A stretch of DNA of 64,000 bases from Metaphire vulgaris (Eukaryota; Annelida; Clitellata; Crassiclitellata; Megascolecidae), in NCBI GenBank assembly GCA_018105865.1, contig JACLAT010000043.1, forward strand, positions 1 to 64,000, read 5' to 3'. Below are positions 13,410 through 21,873 of the stretch, in pieces (positions within the stretch are counted from its first letter, which is position 1; each line of letters opens with the position of its first letter). The translations under genes and the position numbers were made by a program. Under the pieces are notes generated by a model. It did not search any database. It saw nothing but the letters and a program-made list of their open reading frames with translations, and had not been told where the DNA came from.

Positions 13410-16400
13410 ACGAAAACTCTTGTTATTTTGTAGAATGCCAAAATACTGCAGATCAACTATAGCGCGTCACATGTAAGCAAAATGGGACAAAGGCTAGATC
13501 ATAATTTCATTTGTACCATTATATATGTTGCAGGTATTTACGAAAGGAGAAACTCTGTTTCAACATTTTGGAAAAACAATCGGCAGTTCATCGAAGAGAA
13601 TGTGTTTCAGATTATAACTGGAACAAACAGATTAAAAAATCAAGACCTGTTGAGTGACATCGAGTGTGCACTTATTGCAAGAAAGTCTTCTATTGCGAAG
13701 AAGGCTTCAAATAAAGCAACTGACATTGCACTCATTCTGAATTATAAAAATGAGACCAATTTAAATCTTTTCAGAGAATACGTTCGTCATTGGATTTTTG
13801 AAGCAATGAGAAATTGTGGAAGTAAGTGCTTCGGTTTCAATGTCAACGCAAAGTCATTTAATTAAAATTGATTTATTCTTCTCATCATGTACTACGTATT
13901 GCCACGTCAAAGATCACGGATGTCTACTTTTCTCTTTCTTTTTATTCTTATTAGTTCAATGTTGTCTTTGATTCCTCAATCTTCTCTTAGTCTATCTTTG
14001 TTTGGTTCACTGTCAATTGCGCTTTGCAATGTTGCGCTTTGATCCTCGATTTTCCCTGTTATTACCAGACTTTTCAATACGTTTGAGGATAATTAATAAA
14101 CGCAGAATTTTGTATGAACTAGTCAGACGCTCATCGTCTTCTGGCGAATGCGTCTCGGAATATGCCGATCTCTTATAAAAATGGAGAGGCAAACCATGAG
14201 AGAAATGGAAGAACAGAGTGCAATGCTTAATTTATTTGAATTACTTTTTTATAAGAAGCCAGATATGGTCTTCATATCTTACGGTTGTATCCATTGCCAT
14301 TGATCATTGACAATGTTTTAAGCGTTGACCGTTTTGGTCCGTTTGGTTTTCCATAATTGCTTACTTCGCCTCAGATCTTCTATATTTTCTTGCCTTCCGC
14401 TTTTTATCCTCCTCCCCTCCCTTCTTTCACTAACTGTTGTCTTCGTTTTCTTATTTTCTTATTTATTTATGTTAGTTGGAACTGATTTTCGTTATTCTTC
14501 GCAATCATCTCTTTTTACAGCCATCCATTTACTCAGATTTGTGACGAATTTGTGCCCAATAACTCTTTAAATTTAAAATTATAGAATTGTACATCGAATT
14601 ACCTTTCTCTAAATTGCTTTAAAACTACACATTCAGAGTTGCAGTGCTTGTATATATATATATATATGTATAAGCAGTGTATAACGGTTTATAATTGACA
14701 TGTGAAATTTGTTTAATTTAGCTTCTGTCAGAATTGAAATTAACAGCCAAAGTCCAATTGAAGACAAACAGATCACCCGCTTCTTCAAAGATTCTGGATT
14801 TAAAAGTCTGTGGTCAATGAAAGACAGAGATTTCGTTCGATGGATTTGGTGCAAATCATCAGATCTTAAAGAGTTGCAACAATCGAAATATCTTCGCCAT
14901 CCTTTCTCTCACTTAGTGGAAGAAAGTCCTCAATGTATAAATGAAACAAGGATTAACGTGGACAGTGATCAACTGAAGAAAAAAAAAGTCGGTAAGTGCC
15001 ATTGTCACTCATTGCCATTGTCATTGCTCACTCAGCCGATAAAACAAACTTATTTTTATCACAATTGTGGTTTCCGCGAAGACTCAGCTGATTTTTCTGT
15101 TTCTTTTAATTAATTTTCTATTTCTTTTAATTAATTATAACTTTACATATATTTAAGAATAAGGGAATGTCAAACGAATGTTAATAACGGTATCAATGTG
15201 ATTTCTAAAGACCTCAAATGCCTTCTAAATTCACTAATTACGTGTTCCTCATCACAAATGCTTTATCAGTTTAAAATATTGAGGTTCTAGTTTGTTCAAT
15301 TTGCATGCCCGCCCACATTCTGAAGGATTTTGAAGCAAAAATAATAAAAACGTTTTCTGTTTTTTATTTTAACTTAATGCATTTTCGCGTTCTTTTAATA
15401 TATTTCTATTTCGCTACGTTTTTCGTTTTTTCTGCGTTTTATATTAATTTAAATTTTGTTACTTTTTTGCCATCGGTCATAGGCCTACTGTCGGTCCTCA
15501 GTCGCATAAATATCTGAAATTAGCTAAGTTGAATAACTGATTTTCATGTAATTAATAGGTTTAGTTGAATATGAAAATATCCTTAGGAAACTTCTCAATA
15601 TCCCATAAGATAATCGTAATTTATCGTTAAAATTCGATTTTCTCACTGCGATAGACTATCTCGGTGCGATTGCCTATCTGACTGGGCTACAGAATGATAG
15701 CCTACTAGGTAGTGCTGAATCCTCACTTACAATAATAACGGGACGGTAGCGGTTAAGATTGTATAATAGTACTGTAAATGACGCAATTATAACAGCACTT
15801 CTTTTGTGCATTGCTGTCAAATGCCGAAAAATGAAAAATGGACACGTGATTTAGTACAATAAACTAAAGAGCTAGAGACTTAAAATCTAACTTTGTAATA
15901 AGGAAAATCACGGTAATTATGGTGTTGTACGCGTATAAATAGTATGCGTTTAATGTGTGTGTGTGTTGTATAAAAACCATAAGAACGTTTTAGCGCTTTT
16001 ATTTGTTGAGTAAAAACTCACTCGTAGTGATTTCCTCGGCAATCATTTCTTCTTCATCATCAGAACTGTCTCCTGGATTAGAATTATTCGCTTTAAATCT
16101 TCTCCTTGGCACCGGTCCTCCCTGAAAATAAGAAAAAGTGTCTTATTTATATGTTAATTTTAACGTTTCGAACATCTCTAATTTTGCATAGACAATCCAG
16201 AGTTAATACTGAGATTGAATGCGCTGAGTTATGACCATTATTCGTGTTATGCAAATACATGTATATATAACTACTGGAGTAATAACCTTGCAGATTTCGC
16301 TCTTCGACTTTGCCCAAAAACCTAGATCCAATTTACGAACTACGACAGTGAAATAATAAATTATCGCTCTGATCACTCGAATATCTATTTGTAATTCGTC

Positions 16401-17465
16401 TATTCTAATCAATATTCTTCTATTTAATCTTCTCGTGTCGCTATTACAAGGACTTTAGTCTGTTCAGAATGCTCCTGACGAGTCTGTGCGACGTAAAATG
16501 TTCCGATTTGCTACTTTACATTGCATGTAAAATGTTAAATAACTAATTGACGTTTCTCTGTAATTTTAATGATTTTCGATAATTTGATTGCAGTTCTTCC
16601 TATTCTATTCGACGAATCTTTAGAGAAAATCTATGAACAAAGAAGAGCAGTTGGAGTGACTAAATTGAGAAAAGAATTCTATTGCTTAAGCGAAGATGGA
16701 GAAATTAAAGTCTTCGCTGACCTATATCCGTTTGTTCTTCTGCGAAAATTCCAATTGAAAGAGATCAAAGAAGCAAGGGACATTGTCTCCTTTGAGAAAG
16801 AAAACGCTCTATACATTCTTGGCATTCATCGCTATCTTCATGTATGCGTATGGAAATCTGAACTAAACTCGAAGACAACTCAAAGCCAAATCAAGTGGTT
16901 GGAATTGCGAGATAACTTTTGGCCATTAACCCTATCTATGACAAAAAGTGATCAGTTACTGATGGTCAGTCGGAAACCTTCGCCTAGTCTGAGAATTTAT
17001 GAACCTGATGTTCAACTTCGTCTTTCAATTTCTCTTCATCAAAGCATTCATTGGCCTATTCATGCAGTGAATACATCGACTGGAAATTTCGTCATTTTGC
17101 ATTTCCTAGATAAAGAGGAAAAAATGGAGTTGACGATAACGACTCTGAGTAGAGATGGAAAAACAATTGTTCAAAATTATCAACCTGAAAATGAGGTACA
17201 ACGATTGGGAAGTTTCGATGGTAGTAACCTCTGCGTCGATTCAAACGATCGAGTGTTTGTGGCTGATTACTACAATGATAGAGTGATTCTCGTGGATTCG
17301 AATCTTCATTGGAATCAGATTCTATTTCCTAAAAGTGAAGGGAAAGCTGAAGGCAATGAAAAGAAAATTCTTTGTCCTCACCGACTTTATTACCACGAAG
17401 GAAAAAAGCAACTCGTCATCTGCGGATTTGATGGAGTAGAAATTGTTTTCTTGAATAAGTTTTAG
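1..17465 (+). CDS. CARD-CARD-TRADD-N-like-CARD-NHL propeller gene (3' part, eight exons)
   Basis: Joined exons 1-158, 967-1272, 6714-7079, 8527-8570, 12935-13127, 13534-13821, 14722-14991 and 16594-17465. Read from base 2 they total 2,496 nt, one open frame of 831 residues ending in TAG. All inner junctions have GT and AG borders and matching phases (phase 1 except 8570/12935, phase 0). Domains in order: end of a CARD (residues 1-53), full CARD (about 54-155), TRADD-N-like helical domain (155-277), linker (277-355), CARD-like helical domain (356-451), linker (452-541), NHL-type beta-propeller (542-831). No signal peptide or membrane segment is seen in this part, so a cytoplasmic protein is likely. 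CARDs make homotypic contacts in caspase and NF-kB signalling; the propeller probably binds a ligand or partner. The 5' end is outside the window. The role in immunity or cell death is inferred from domains only. Confidence 0.72.
159..966 (+). other. Intron with no recognised element
   Basis: AT-rich intron between the first two CARD exons. Donor GTAAGA and acceptor TTTCAG are clear. A 70-residue minus-strand open frame at 405-617 has no family resemblance and is taken as chance. No repeat or RNA gene was recognised. Confidence 0.5.
967..1272 (+). CDS. Exon: complete CARD domain
   Basis: One exon encodes a whole death-fold domain of about 100 residues, bounded by TTTCAG and G|GTATGC, phase 1 at both ends. 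The middle has LIGLLYQTGVINKQRRDFV (helices 2-3 of a CARD) and the end has ALLEILKRCSLNSYWQIIRC followed by LRHSKQCRIADILE, matching the CARD helix 5-6 signature. A symmetric 1-1 exon can be duplicated without breaking the frame, which fits two consecutive CARDs. CARD rather than DED or Death is favoured by the LL.iL....y..fi.aL...q..ia..L spacing. Confidence 0.75.
1340..1743. repeat. Interspersed repeat with TTTTTCCAGGGG motifs
   Basis: Intronic repetitive DNA. The phrase TTTTTCCAGGGG(G)TG recurs near 1436, 1650 and 1725, next to 'ttttttgcttgt' phrases also seen at 31.1-31.4 kb. Probably decayed non-autonomous transposon sequence; it is the target of the MITE at 1744. Confidence 0.4.
1744..1933. 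mobile_element. hAT-type MITE, copy A (TIR CAGTGGCGTA, 8-bp TSD)
   Basis: 190-bp element starting CAGTGGCGTAACTAGG and ending TACGCCACTG. It is flanked on both sides by the same 8 bp, GGTGCAAT. No coding capacity. TIR and 8-bp target duplication fit the hAT superfamily. Relatives lie at 43077, 59549, 61721 and probably 63917. Confidence 0.75.
2026..2755 (-). mobile_element. L2/CR1-like LINE, reverse transcriptase and C-terminal part
   Basis: The minus strand carries reverse-transcriptase motifs in order: LDLTAAFDLVDH, WFRSFLSDRRQ, SGVPQGSVLGPLLF and HTYADDCQVYL (catalytic YADD). An internal deletion then joins it to a degenerate C-terminal part with PGDRAFS and KWNTIPPE near 2050-2130, carrying a stop. 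The element continues at 5758-6202 after the hAT insertion at 2765-5757. Non-functional. Confidence 0.8.
3058..3290 (-). pseudogene. hAT transposase C-terminal dimerisation region (relic)
   Basis: The minus-strand frame reads YMEETLLKSK … FWEDHKLNFPCLYQLHLQHH then PATPAAIERSFSAVNLF. This is the hAT dimerisation signature (FW.....fP.L..la...l..PAtsa.sER.FS). Upstream coding sequence is cut by the GC-rich block, so the gene is dead. Confidence 0.75.
3285..5225. other. GC-rich insert inside the hAT element
   Basis: About 1.9 kb of clearly GC-rich, CpG-rich DNA between two hAT transposase pieces, which are AT-rich. It has a TATA-like CTATATAAATTC near 4590 and an AATAAA at 4083. Open frames here are arginine/proline/alanine-rich and match no family I know. 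It could be an LTR, a SINE cluster or a captured host segment. I found no target duplication or clear ends. Confidence 0.4.
5360..5590 (-). pseudogene. hAT transposase fragment (LEPRFKLKW motif)
   Basis: The minus-strand frame begins LVSSALEPRFKLKWIES, like the 'a..LDPRFKl.w' motif that precedes the C-terminal region of hAT transposases. It runs into a (TTA)n tract and then the GC-rich block. N-terminal transposase parts are missing. Confidence 0.65.
5758..6202 (-). mobile_element. L2/CR1-like LINE, N-terminal part of the reverse transcriptase
   Basis: The minus strand reads CLLDPLPTWLLQKC, PFMTDLLNVSLESG, FPTPWKCAVVRP, YRPISNLSFLS and, with one stop, LLERIV … LQSAYRSHYSTETALL. This is the start of the RT domain and joins directly to 2755 when the hAT element and one TSD copy are removed. 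Confidence 0.8.
6205..6450 (+). mobile_element. 3' end of an L2-like LINE
   Basis: The plus strand ends a frame in FRRHLKT.LFLP, then a 3' UTR with GGTTTTTGACTTGGACCGAA and GGCGTCCCCGATGAACACC. The same UTR occurs in reverse at 60120-60300, proving a shared family. It abuts the oppositely oriented LINE at 6202. Confidence 0.75.
6714..7079 (+). CDS. Exon: TRADD-N-like helical domain
   Basis: 122-codon exon between ATTGCAG and G|GTATTA, phase 1 at both ends. The centre reads QLKLIGAIQRQDVSLYFLCN, then a run 'LEEMAKDGRLKEFAESFF' and 'EEIKVTLKWKRDIFTRSRAL'. This resembles the TRADD N-terminal-like domain of invertebrate death-fold and NACHT proteins (strand, then L..L...y.sGkL...l...f, then a final strand and helix). 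TRADD-N in vertebrates binds TRAF2. The match is from pattern only; it could be another helical module. Confidence 0.55.
7080..8000 (+). other. Intron sequence, mostly unrecognised
   Basis: AT-rich intron. 7868-7950 (GTGGTTTAGGAGGATAAGTAAGCCTG and flanks) recurs in reverse at 17537-17590 next to an (ATT)n tract, so it is a dispersed repeat. The rest shows nothing recognisable. Confidence 0.4.
8001..8347. mobile_element. hAT-type MITE with TIR CAGCGGTTCTCAAC
   Basis: 347-bp element with 14-bp perfect terminal inverted repeats CAGCGGTTCTCAAC and GTTGAGAACCGCTG. It is flanked by ATCTAAGC and CTCTAAGC (7 of 8 identical). TIR and TSD length match Charlie-like hAT MITEs. No coding capacity. Confidence 0.8.
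8527..8570 (+). CDS. Exon: 44-nt linker exon of the CARD/NHL gene
   Basis: Short exon between a strong acceptor (TTGCATTTCAG) and a strong donor (T|GTGAGTAC). It starts in phase 1 and ends in phase 0, exactly what is needed to connect 7079 (phase 1) to 12935 (phase 0). Encodes IRVEEHISQWTPTS. Too short to support by composition, so the phase fit is the main evidence. Confidence 0.55.
8764..8925 (+). repeat. 15-bp minisatellite, about ten units
   Basis: Tandem copies of a 15-mer close to ATGACCGCCCCAGCT, diverging toward the 3' end. Because the unit is divisible by three, several frames on both strands stay open (for example repeats of YDRPS). It lies in an intron, so translation is unlikely. 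Confidence 0.85.
8992..10173 (+). other. Intron sequence with no recognised element
   Basis: AT-rich intronic DNA upstream of the MULE. Short open frames (9404-9598, 9759-9944) resemble no family. Nothing else was recognised. Confidence 0.4.
10595..11850 (-). pseudogene. FLYWCH-type MULE transposase relic
   Basis: The minus strand, from high to low coordinates, shows: an N-terminal stretch with NEHTHAPDAT and RNNIKKRALVTEETPQQIL (interrupted by a stop), as follows FLYWCH fingers in such transposases; IIVFGTTRTC … SAHWFMDGTFAVVPELFFQL and LYCLLPNKT (MULE catalytic core, DGTF); and LPRTNNSVEGWNRKI … HPNFWRFLKVL (C-terminal region). Several frameshifts separate the blocks, so it is inactive. 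Confidence 0.78.
12562..12680 (+). repeat. Direct repeat shared with 14040-14158
   Basis: About 119 bp starting CTCGATTTTCCCTGTTA and ending GAATGCGTCTC recurs at 14040-14158 with few mismatches. This copy is inside the MULE, the other outside it. Confidence 0.75.
12935..13127 (+). CDS. Exon: helical linker of the CARD/NHL gene
   Basis: 193-nt exon between ATTTTCAG and G|GTAGAA, phase 0 in and phase 1 out. Encodes about 64 residues with a likely helix (PLELIDVIIQKSFAIFIQM) and a basic patch (KRMTKRRFKNDR). No named domain. Accepted because its phases fit both neighbours. Confidence 0.55.
13336..13407. repeat. (TA)n microsatellite
   Basis: 72 bp of uninterrupted TA dinucleotides in the short intron between the linker exon and the CARD-like exon. 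Confidence 0.95.
13534..13821 (+). CDS. Exon: CARD-like helical domain
   Basis: 288-nt exon between GTTGCAG and A|GTAAGT, phase 1 at both ends, the size and phase of the upstream CARD exon. The peptide has FWKNNRQFIEENVFQIITG, then LLSDIECALIARKSSIAKKA and a closing helix (LNLFREYVRHWIFEAMRN). Spacing is like a divergent CARD, but key hydrophobics are less clear; another death-fold subtype is possible. Confidence 0.6.
14040..14158 (+). repeat. Direct repeat shared with 12562-12680
   Basis: Second copy of the 119-bp sequence described at 12562; it sits in the following intron. Suggests a dispersed repeat rather than a tandem duplication. Confidence 0.75.
14722..14991 (+). CDS. Exon: charged linker of the CARD/NHL gene
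   Basis: 270-nt exon between AATTTAG and G|GTAAGT, phase 1 at both ends. It encodes 90 residues, with ITRFFKDSGFKSLWSMKDRD and a lysine-rich end. No domain recognised. It joins the CARD-like exon to the propeller. Confidence 0.6.
15999..16121 (-). CDS. Possible terminal exon of an antisense gene
   Basis: The minus strand shows acceptor CTTTTTCTTATTTTCAG, then 40 codons (PVPRRRFKANN … SSDDEEEMIAEE …) to TAA, with AATAAA overlapping the stop. Acidic, low-complexity C-terminus; no family recognised. An internal GTGAGT at its end could instead make it an internal exon. It lies inside an intron of the plus-strand CARD/NHL gene. No partner exon was found. Confidence 0.35.
   Translation of the reverse strand, partial: GGPVPRRRFKANNSNPGDSSDDEEEMIAEEITTSEFLLNK
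16594..17465 (+). CDS. Last exon: NHL-type beta-propeller
   Basis: One 872-nt exon from GATTGCAG to TAG, 290 codons. It has repeated beta-strand patterns; the clearest NHL unit is LCVDSNDRVFVADYYNDRVI followed by LVDSN, matching 'gi.vd..g.iyVaD..NhRi.vfd'. The final blade reads PHRLYYHEGKKQLVICGFDG, common in invertebrate TRIM/NHL-like proteins. The length fits a six-bladed propeller. A poly(A) signal follows 35 bp after the stop. Confidence 0.75.
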
Positions 17466-17499
17466 ATAACCCAAGTACTTCGTTTGATTTGTCAGCTGA

Positions 17500-17505
17500 A
17501 ATAAA
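17500..17505 (+). terminator. Poly(A) signal AATAAA
   Basis: Canonical AATAAA 35 bp after the TAG of the CARD/NHL gene. Confidence 0.7.
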
Positions 17506-17536
17506 AGTCCTCATTTATTAACGTATATTCTACTGC

Positions 17537-17585
17537 TTCAGTGGTTTCACCAGGCTTACTTAGCCTCCTAAACCACTTAAAATCA

Positions 17586-17647
<62 letters not shown>

Positions 17648-17664
17648 TATTATTATTATTATTA
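17537..17664. repeat. Dispersed repeat with (ATT)n tail
   Basis: GGCTTACTTAGCCTCCTAAACC and flanks match 7868-7950 in reverse. It leads into about 78 bp of (ATT)n (17587-17664). This looks like the 3' end of a retroposon. Confidence 0.6.
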
Positions 17665-18293
17665 GCAACCAATCTCTTAACGTTCGTTACTAAATAATGA
17701 CTAAAGTAATCTATGAAGTGATATTAAATTTAATTTTGAATTGGTCAACCATAATTATTGATACTAAATTATAAACTGTAAGAATTGCATTGATGATCTA
17801 TTGCCGATTAGCCACGCATCTGTATAACCTTTCGACGATAAATCAGAAGAACAGCGAGATCAGGACAGTTAATCAATAATCATGCAACGCCTTAGTACCG
17901 CAGTTTGGTTCTCCTACTTCGCCTATAGTTACTATTCGCATCGCAGTTAAAATAACACATGTGAACACAAAGAAGGTAAGCCTACACTAAGAAAGCAAGC
18001 GCTTATGTAACATTTTAATTCTGAAAACAGAATTTAGGTCTACTACTCATTATCTGACAGCATTTCCTTGTAGCCTATCTTCTGCCAGTAGTAACAATTT
18101 TTTACAATGTTTTATTTAGGAAAGCCCGAAAGCAGAGGGATTATTCTCAGATATTCCAGAATTTTTGAGTTCAGGGAATTTAGTGTCTGTGACTTCTTAC
18201 TGACCAATCTTTCGCTAGCGATGCGATAAAATTATAAAATGCAATCTATTTAAAGTACGTTAAAATGAGTAGTTTGTCAAATTCTCGGAGCAA
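17665..18293. other. Intergenic region, nothing recognised
   Basis: AT-rich gap between the 3' ends of two convergent genes. No coding, RNA or repeat signal seen. Confidence 0.4.
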
Positions 18294-18458
18294 TTAATTG
18301 TTCTTGATGATATCTGTGATCCAGTTGGCTAAACGACTGACTCTTGTATAAATACCAGGATAACCAGCAACGCAGTGATACCAATTATGCGATACAACCC
18401 CTGCGATACTGAAAGTTTTATTTGCGCCCTGGACAGCGACAGGACCCCCGGAGTCACC
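18294..18458 (-). CDS. Serine protease exon 7 (catalytic Ser)
   Basis: From acceptor TTGATTACAG; begins GDSGGPVAVQG and ends WITDIIKNN then TAA. Contains S195, S214, C220 and the PGIYTRV motif. The usual SWG (214-216) is SHN. Confidence 0.88.
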   Translation of the reverse strand, partial: GDSGGPVAVQGANKTFSIAGVVSHNWYHCVAGYPGIYTRVSRLANWITDIIKNN

Positions 18459-21400
18459 CTGTAATCAACAGCAAACTTAATTAACTCATTATGAATTAAA
18501 TAGATTACAACATTTAATATTTAAATATAACGTGACGTAAGAAATTATCACGACGAATAAACCTATGCGTTAGTCTACTCATCCATTTGCCATAGTTTGC
18601 CCATTTGACTATATAGGACTCTCTTCCGACTATTTAAATCCAAATATACGATTATCCCACAATGACAGTTCATCTGCGCAGTCAGTGTTCCGGAATAAAA
18701 GGGTTCACATCGATATTTTCGGGAAAAAAATTTCAAACAAGCAAAAGACACACAAAGCAAACGTTAGTCAACTAATTGCCTCGCACATCCATGTAGTATT
18801 CTCTTCGATTATGCTGCCTACCATCTCTAAGAAATATCTCAACGGTCTTGTGTAAACCCCACGACCGGTCGAAGGCAGAATGGGAGACCAGACCCCGTCG
18901 CCCGCTATGGCCTCGCCAATGAATAGGCCTAGTTATACGTTTGGTTATAGGGGAATAGGGCAGACAATAAACAAATTGAGTTTGAGAAAAGGCGCTGGAA
19001 AATACCCTAAATTCGTTAGGGACCAAGTGTACATGAGCGCTAAAGAAATTTACGAGAAATTACATTTCACTTACATTATGGACCAATAAAACTGGTTCAA
19101 CTTCATAGTAATATTTTCACAGCTCTTTGGTCGCAATTTATAAAATTCCGTGTCATTTGCAGTATAATAATATCCTGAATTTAGGTTGCCACGCTCTGTT
19201 AACCCTCCTTATTAATTTATAAGCTTCCTTGATTTTGTATTCTCCATAGTATCCTTCGATGTCCTTGCATTGATCCTCCAACCAGTTATCCTTTGTCTGC
19301 TCTCGCTGCCTTTCTCACTTCCCTGCATTTCTTCCGATATTCTTCCTTTGCCTCTGCAGAGCTGTCTATTTTTTGTTTCAATTTTCTTTTCTCTTGTGCC
19401 AATTGTAATGTTTTTGTGTTATATACTTTTTCTTGATCTTTTCTTGTTTCGGTATTGTTTCCTCTACCGCTTCTTTTATTGTGTGGTTAACCGTTCTACC
19501 CTTTTGTCCAATATTGTGTCCTTGTCCTCTTTACAAATTAATAAGGATATTGAAGGACATTAATGCAAGGGCAGAAGCTGCAGTCAAAGTGAGCGGAGTA
19601 ATAGGGAGTTATTTTAAAACGGATAGAGGGACCAGACAAGGGACCCAATATCCCCAAATACATTTATAGTAGTATTAGAAAGAATAATGGACAAAGCAAA
19701 AAGAGAAAACACTGGGGTACAAGTACACGGAATATGCGTAAATAATCTGTGTTTCGCAGATGATGTGGATCTGGTTGACACAGAAGCACAGCGATTGGAA
19801 TAATTAGTAACAGAGATAAACAGAGAGGGAAGGAGATACGGATTACATATGAACTTAGCCAAAACAAAAACAATGGTGTTTGGAGATAGAAATATTAAAA
19901 TGAACCTGAAATTGGATGGAGTTCGAATAGAAAATGTGAATATGTTCACTTATCTAGGATCACTGATGACACAGGACCTGTCATGTGGAAAGGAGGTCGA
20001 AGTGAGGATAGCCAAAGCGACATCAGTATTGCAAGCCATGGACAAGATTTGGAAAAGTAAAGAAATACAAATGAAAACAAAGATGCGAGTATTGCAGACC
20101 TGTGTGTTCAGCAGCATGTTATATGGATGTGAAGCTTGGGTGTACACGAAGGAGATAGAAAGAAAAATATTAACGTTTGAGAGAAAGTGCTACCGGAAAT
20201 TACTACGAATCCGATTAATAGACAAGATACATTATGAGGAGATACACCAGAGAGTACAAATGAAAGAAAATTTAATGCAGATGAGTATAAAAAGAAAACT
20301 AAGGCTGTTTGGGCATATCTGTAGAATGAAGGAGGACAGAAAAATCAAGACCTTAGTGTTTGGAATAATGGAAGAAACGAACAGAAGGGGCAGACCACAC
20401 AGGAAATGGGCGGACGACATTGCGCAATGGGGCGGAGACAGCCTACAAAGGCTAAGCCATGCCATACAAAACAGAGAGGTGTGAGAGACAATAGTGGAAA
20501 AGGCATCGGGCACCTACGGGCGTTGAACCTATGGTTGTTGATGATTATGAATATCCTGAATGCATCATTCAATGTTTTTTAATTGCCAAGTGCAGCGGCG
20601 TCATCTGGCGAAAACCAGGCTAGGTGCATGATGCGTTAATAAAAAAGGGCTACAACGTTTAATTGTTAAACAGTGGCGTTGCTTGGGTTGGAAGCGCCCG
20701 GAGCAAAAGAGGGATTTGCGCCTCCATAAATAGCTGGACTGGCATAGAAAATTACGGGGAAATGAAAAGATTAGCTGAAGACCGAGACAAATGGAGACAA
20801 GTCGTGACTGCCAGCCTTCGAATCGAAGATGGCACACCATGATGCTGAAGAAGTTCGTCATACGCTCGTAAAACGACAGAGTCTCTTGTGGATAAAGACG
20901 TTCGATATCTTATTGAATTTCCATGTTTATTGTAAGAAAAGGTGTTCGTATAAACGCAGTTACATATTTCTAAAGTGTCGTTTCTTTCACAACATTCAAG
21001 ATTTCAGTTTATCTCTGCTCATCCCCTAACTTTTTCGCTGCCTGAGCATAGCTCTCCATTACTAAACTTGAAACTGCGAACCTCAACTGCATACCCGGTT
21101 TACATGTAGCCTATACGCTCTCTAAGCACCATATGTACACCAATCTATACAGATTAAGCATACAACACTCCTATTCACACTGAAACAAACTAATCATTTT
21201 GTGACAAACGCTGAAGTTCATACGTTCATAACACGACAGTTTCATATGTATAGCAGTTTGTCACTTTTGTGCCAATTACTAAATTTAACAACCAAACGTG
21301 GCGTGGAGGCAACAGAATTTAAGCCTTAAAACCAACGTCCGGATTTACACATCTCTGGTTGTCCCAGTTCTTCTCTATGGCAGCGATACCTGGGCAATGA

Positions 21401-21812
21401 CCAGTCGAGACTGGCAGAAAATTGAGGCATTCCACACAAAGGCCCAGCGCCGGATCTTGAATGTTAGATGGTTCGACTTTGTACGCAATCACGAGATTTA
21501 TTCACGATCTGGCCAGGAGACTATGCATTATGGAATCACAAATCCGTCGTCGGCGTTTCGGTCTCTTCGGACATGTTGCGCCACTCCCGTTCGAAGTACC
21601 TACCTCTGCCGCACTCCAGCTGGCTGCATCCGTCCGAGATGGTGTCAAAGATGTCCCTGATTGGCATCGTCCTCGAGGAAGACCACCAACCATCTGGCTT
21701 CATCAAATCTGTGATGACTGTGGATTAACAGTCAGCGAAGCACTCCAGTGTGCTCAGGACAGAACTTTAATTATGGAGAGCAATCGCAACGACCAACCCG
21801 GCTAAGCGTGAC

Positions 21813-21873
<61 letters not shown>

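Noticed and set aside
18772..19089. Open frames on both strands in the protease intron
   Set aside because: No splice support, no recognisable domain, and they overlap each other.
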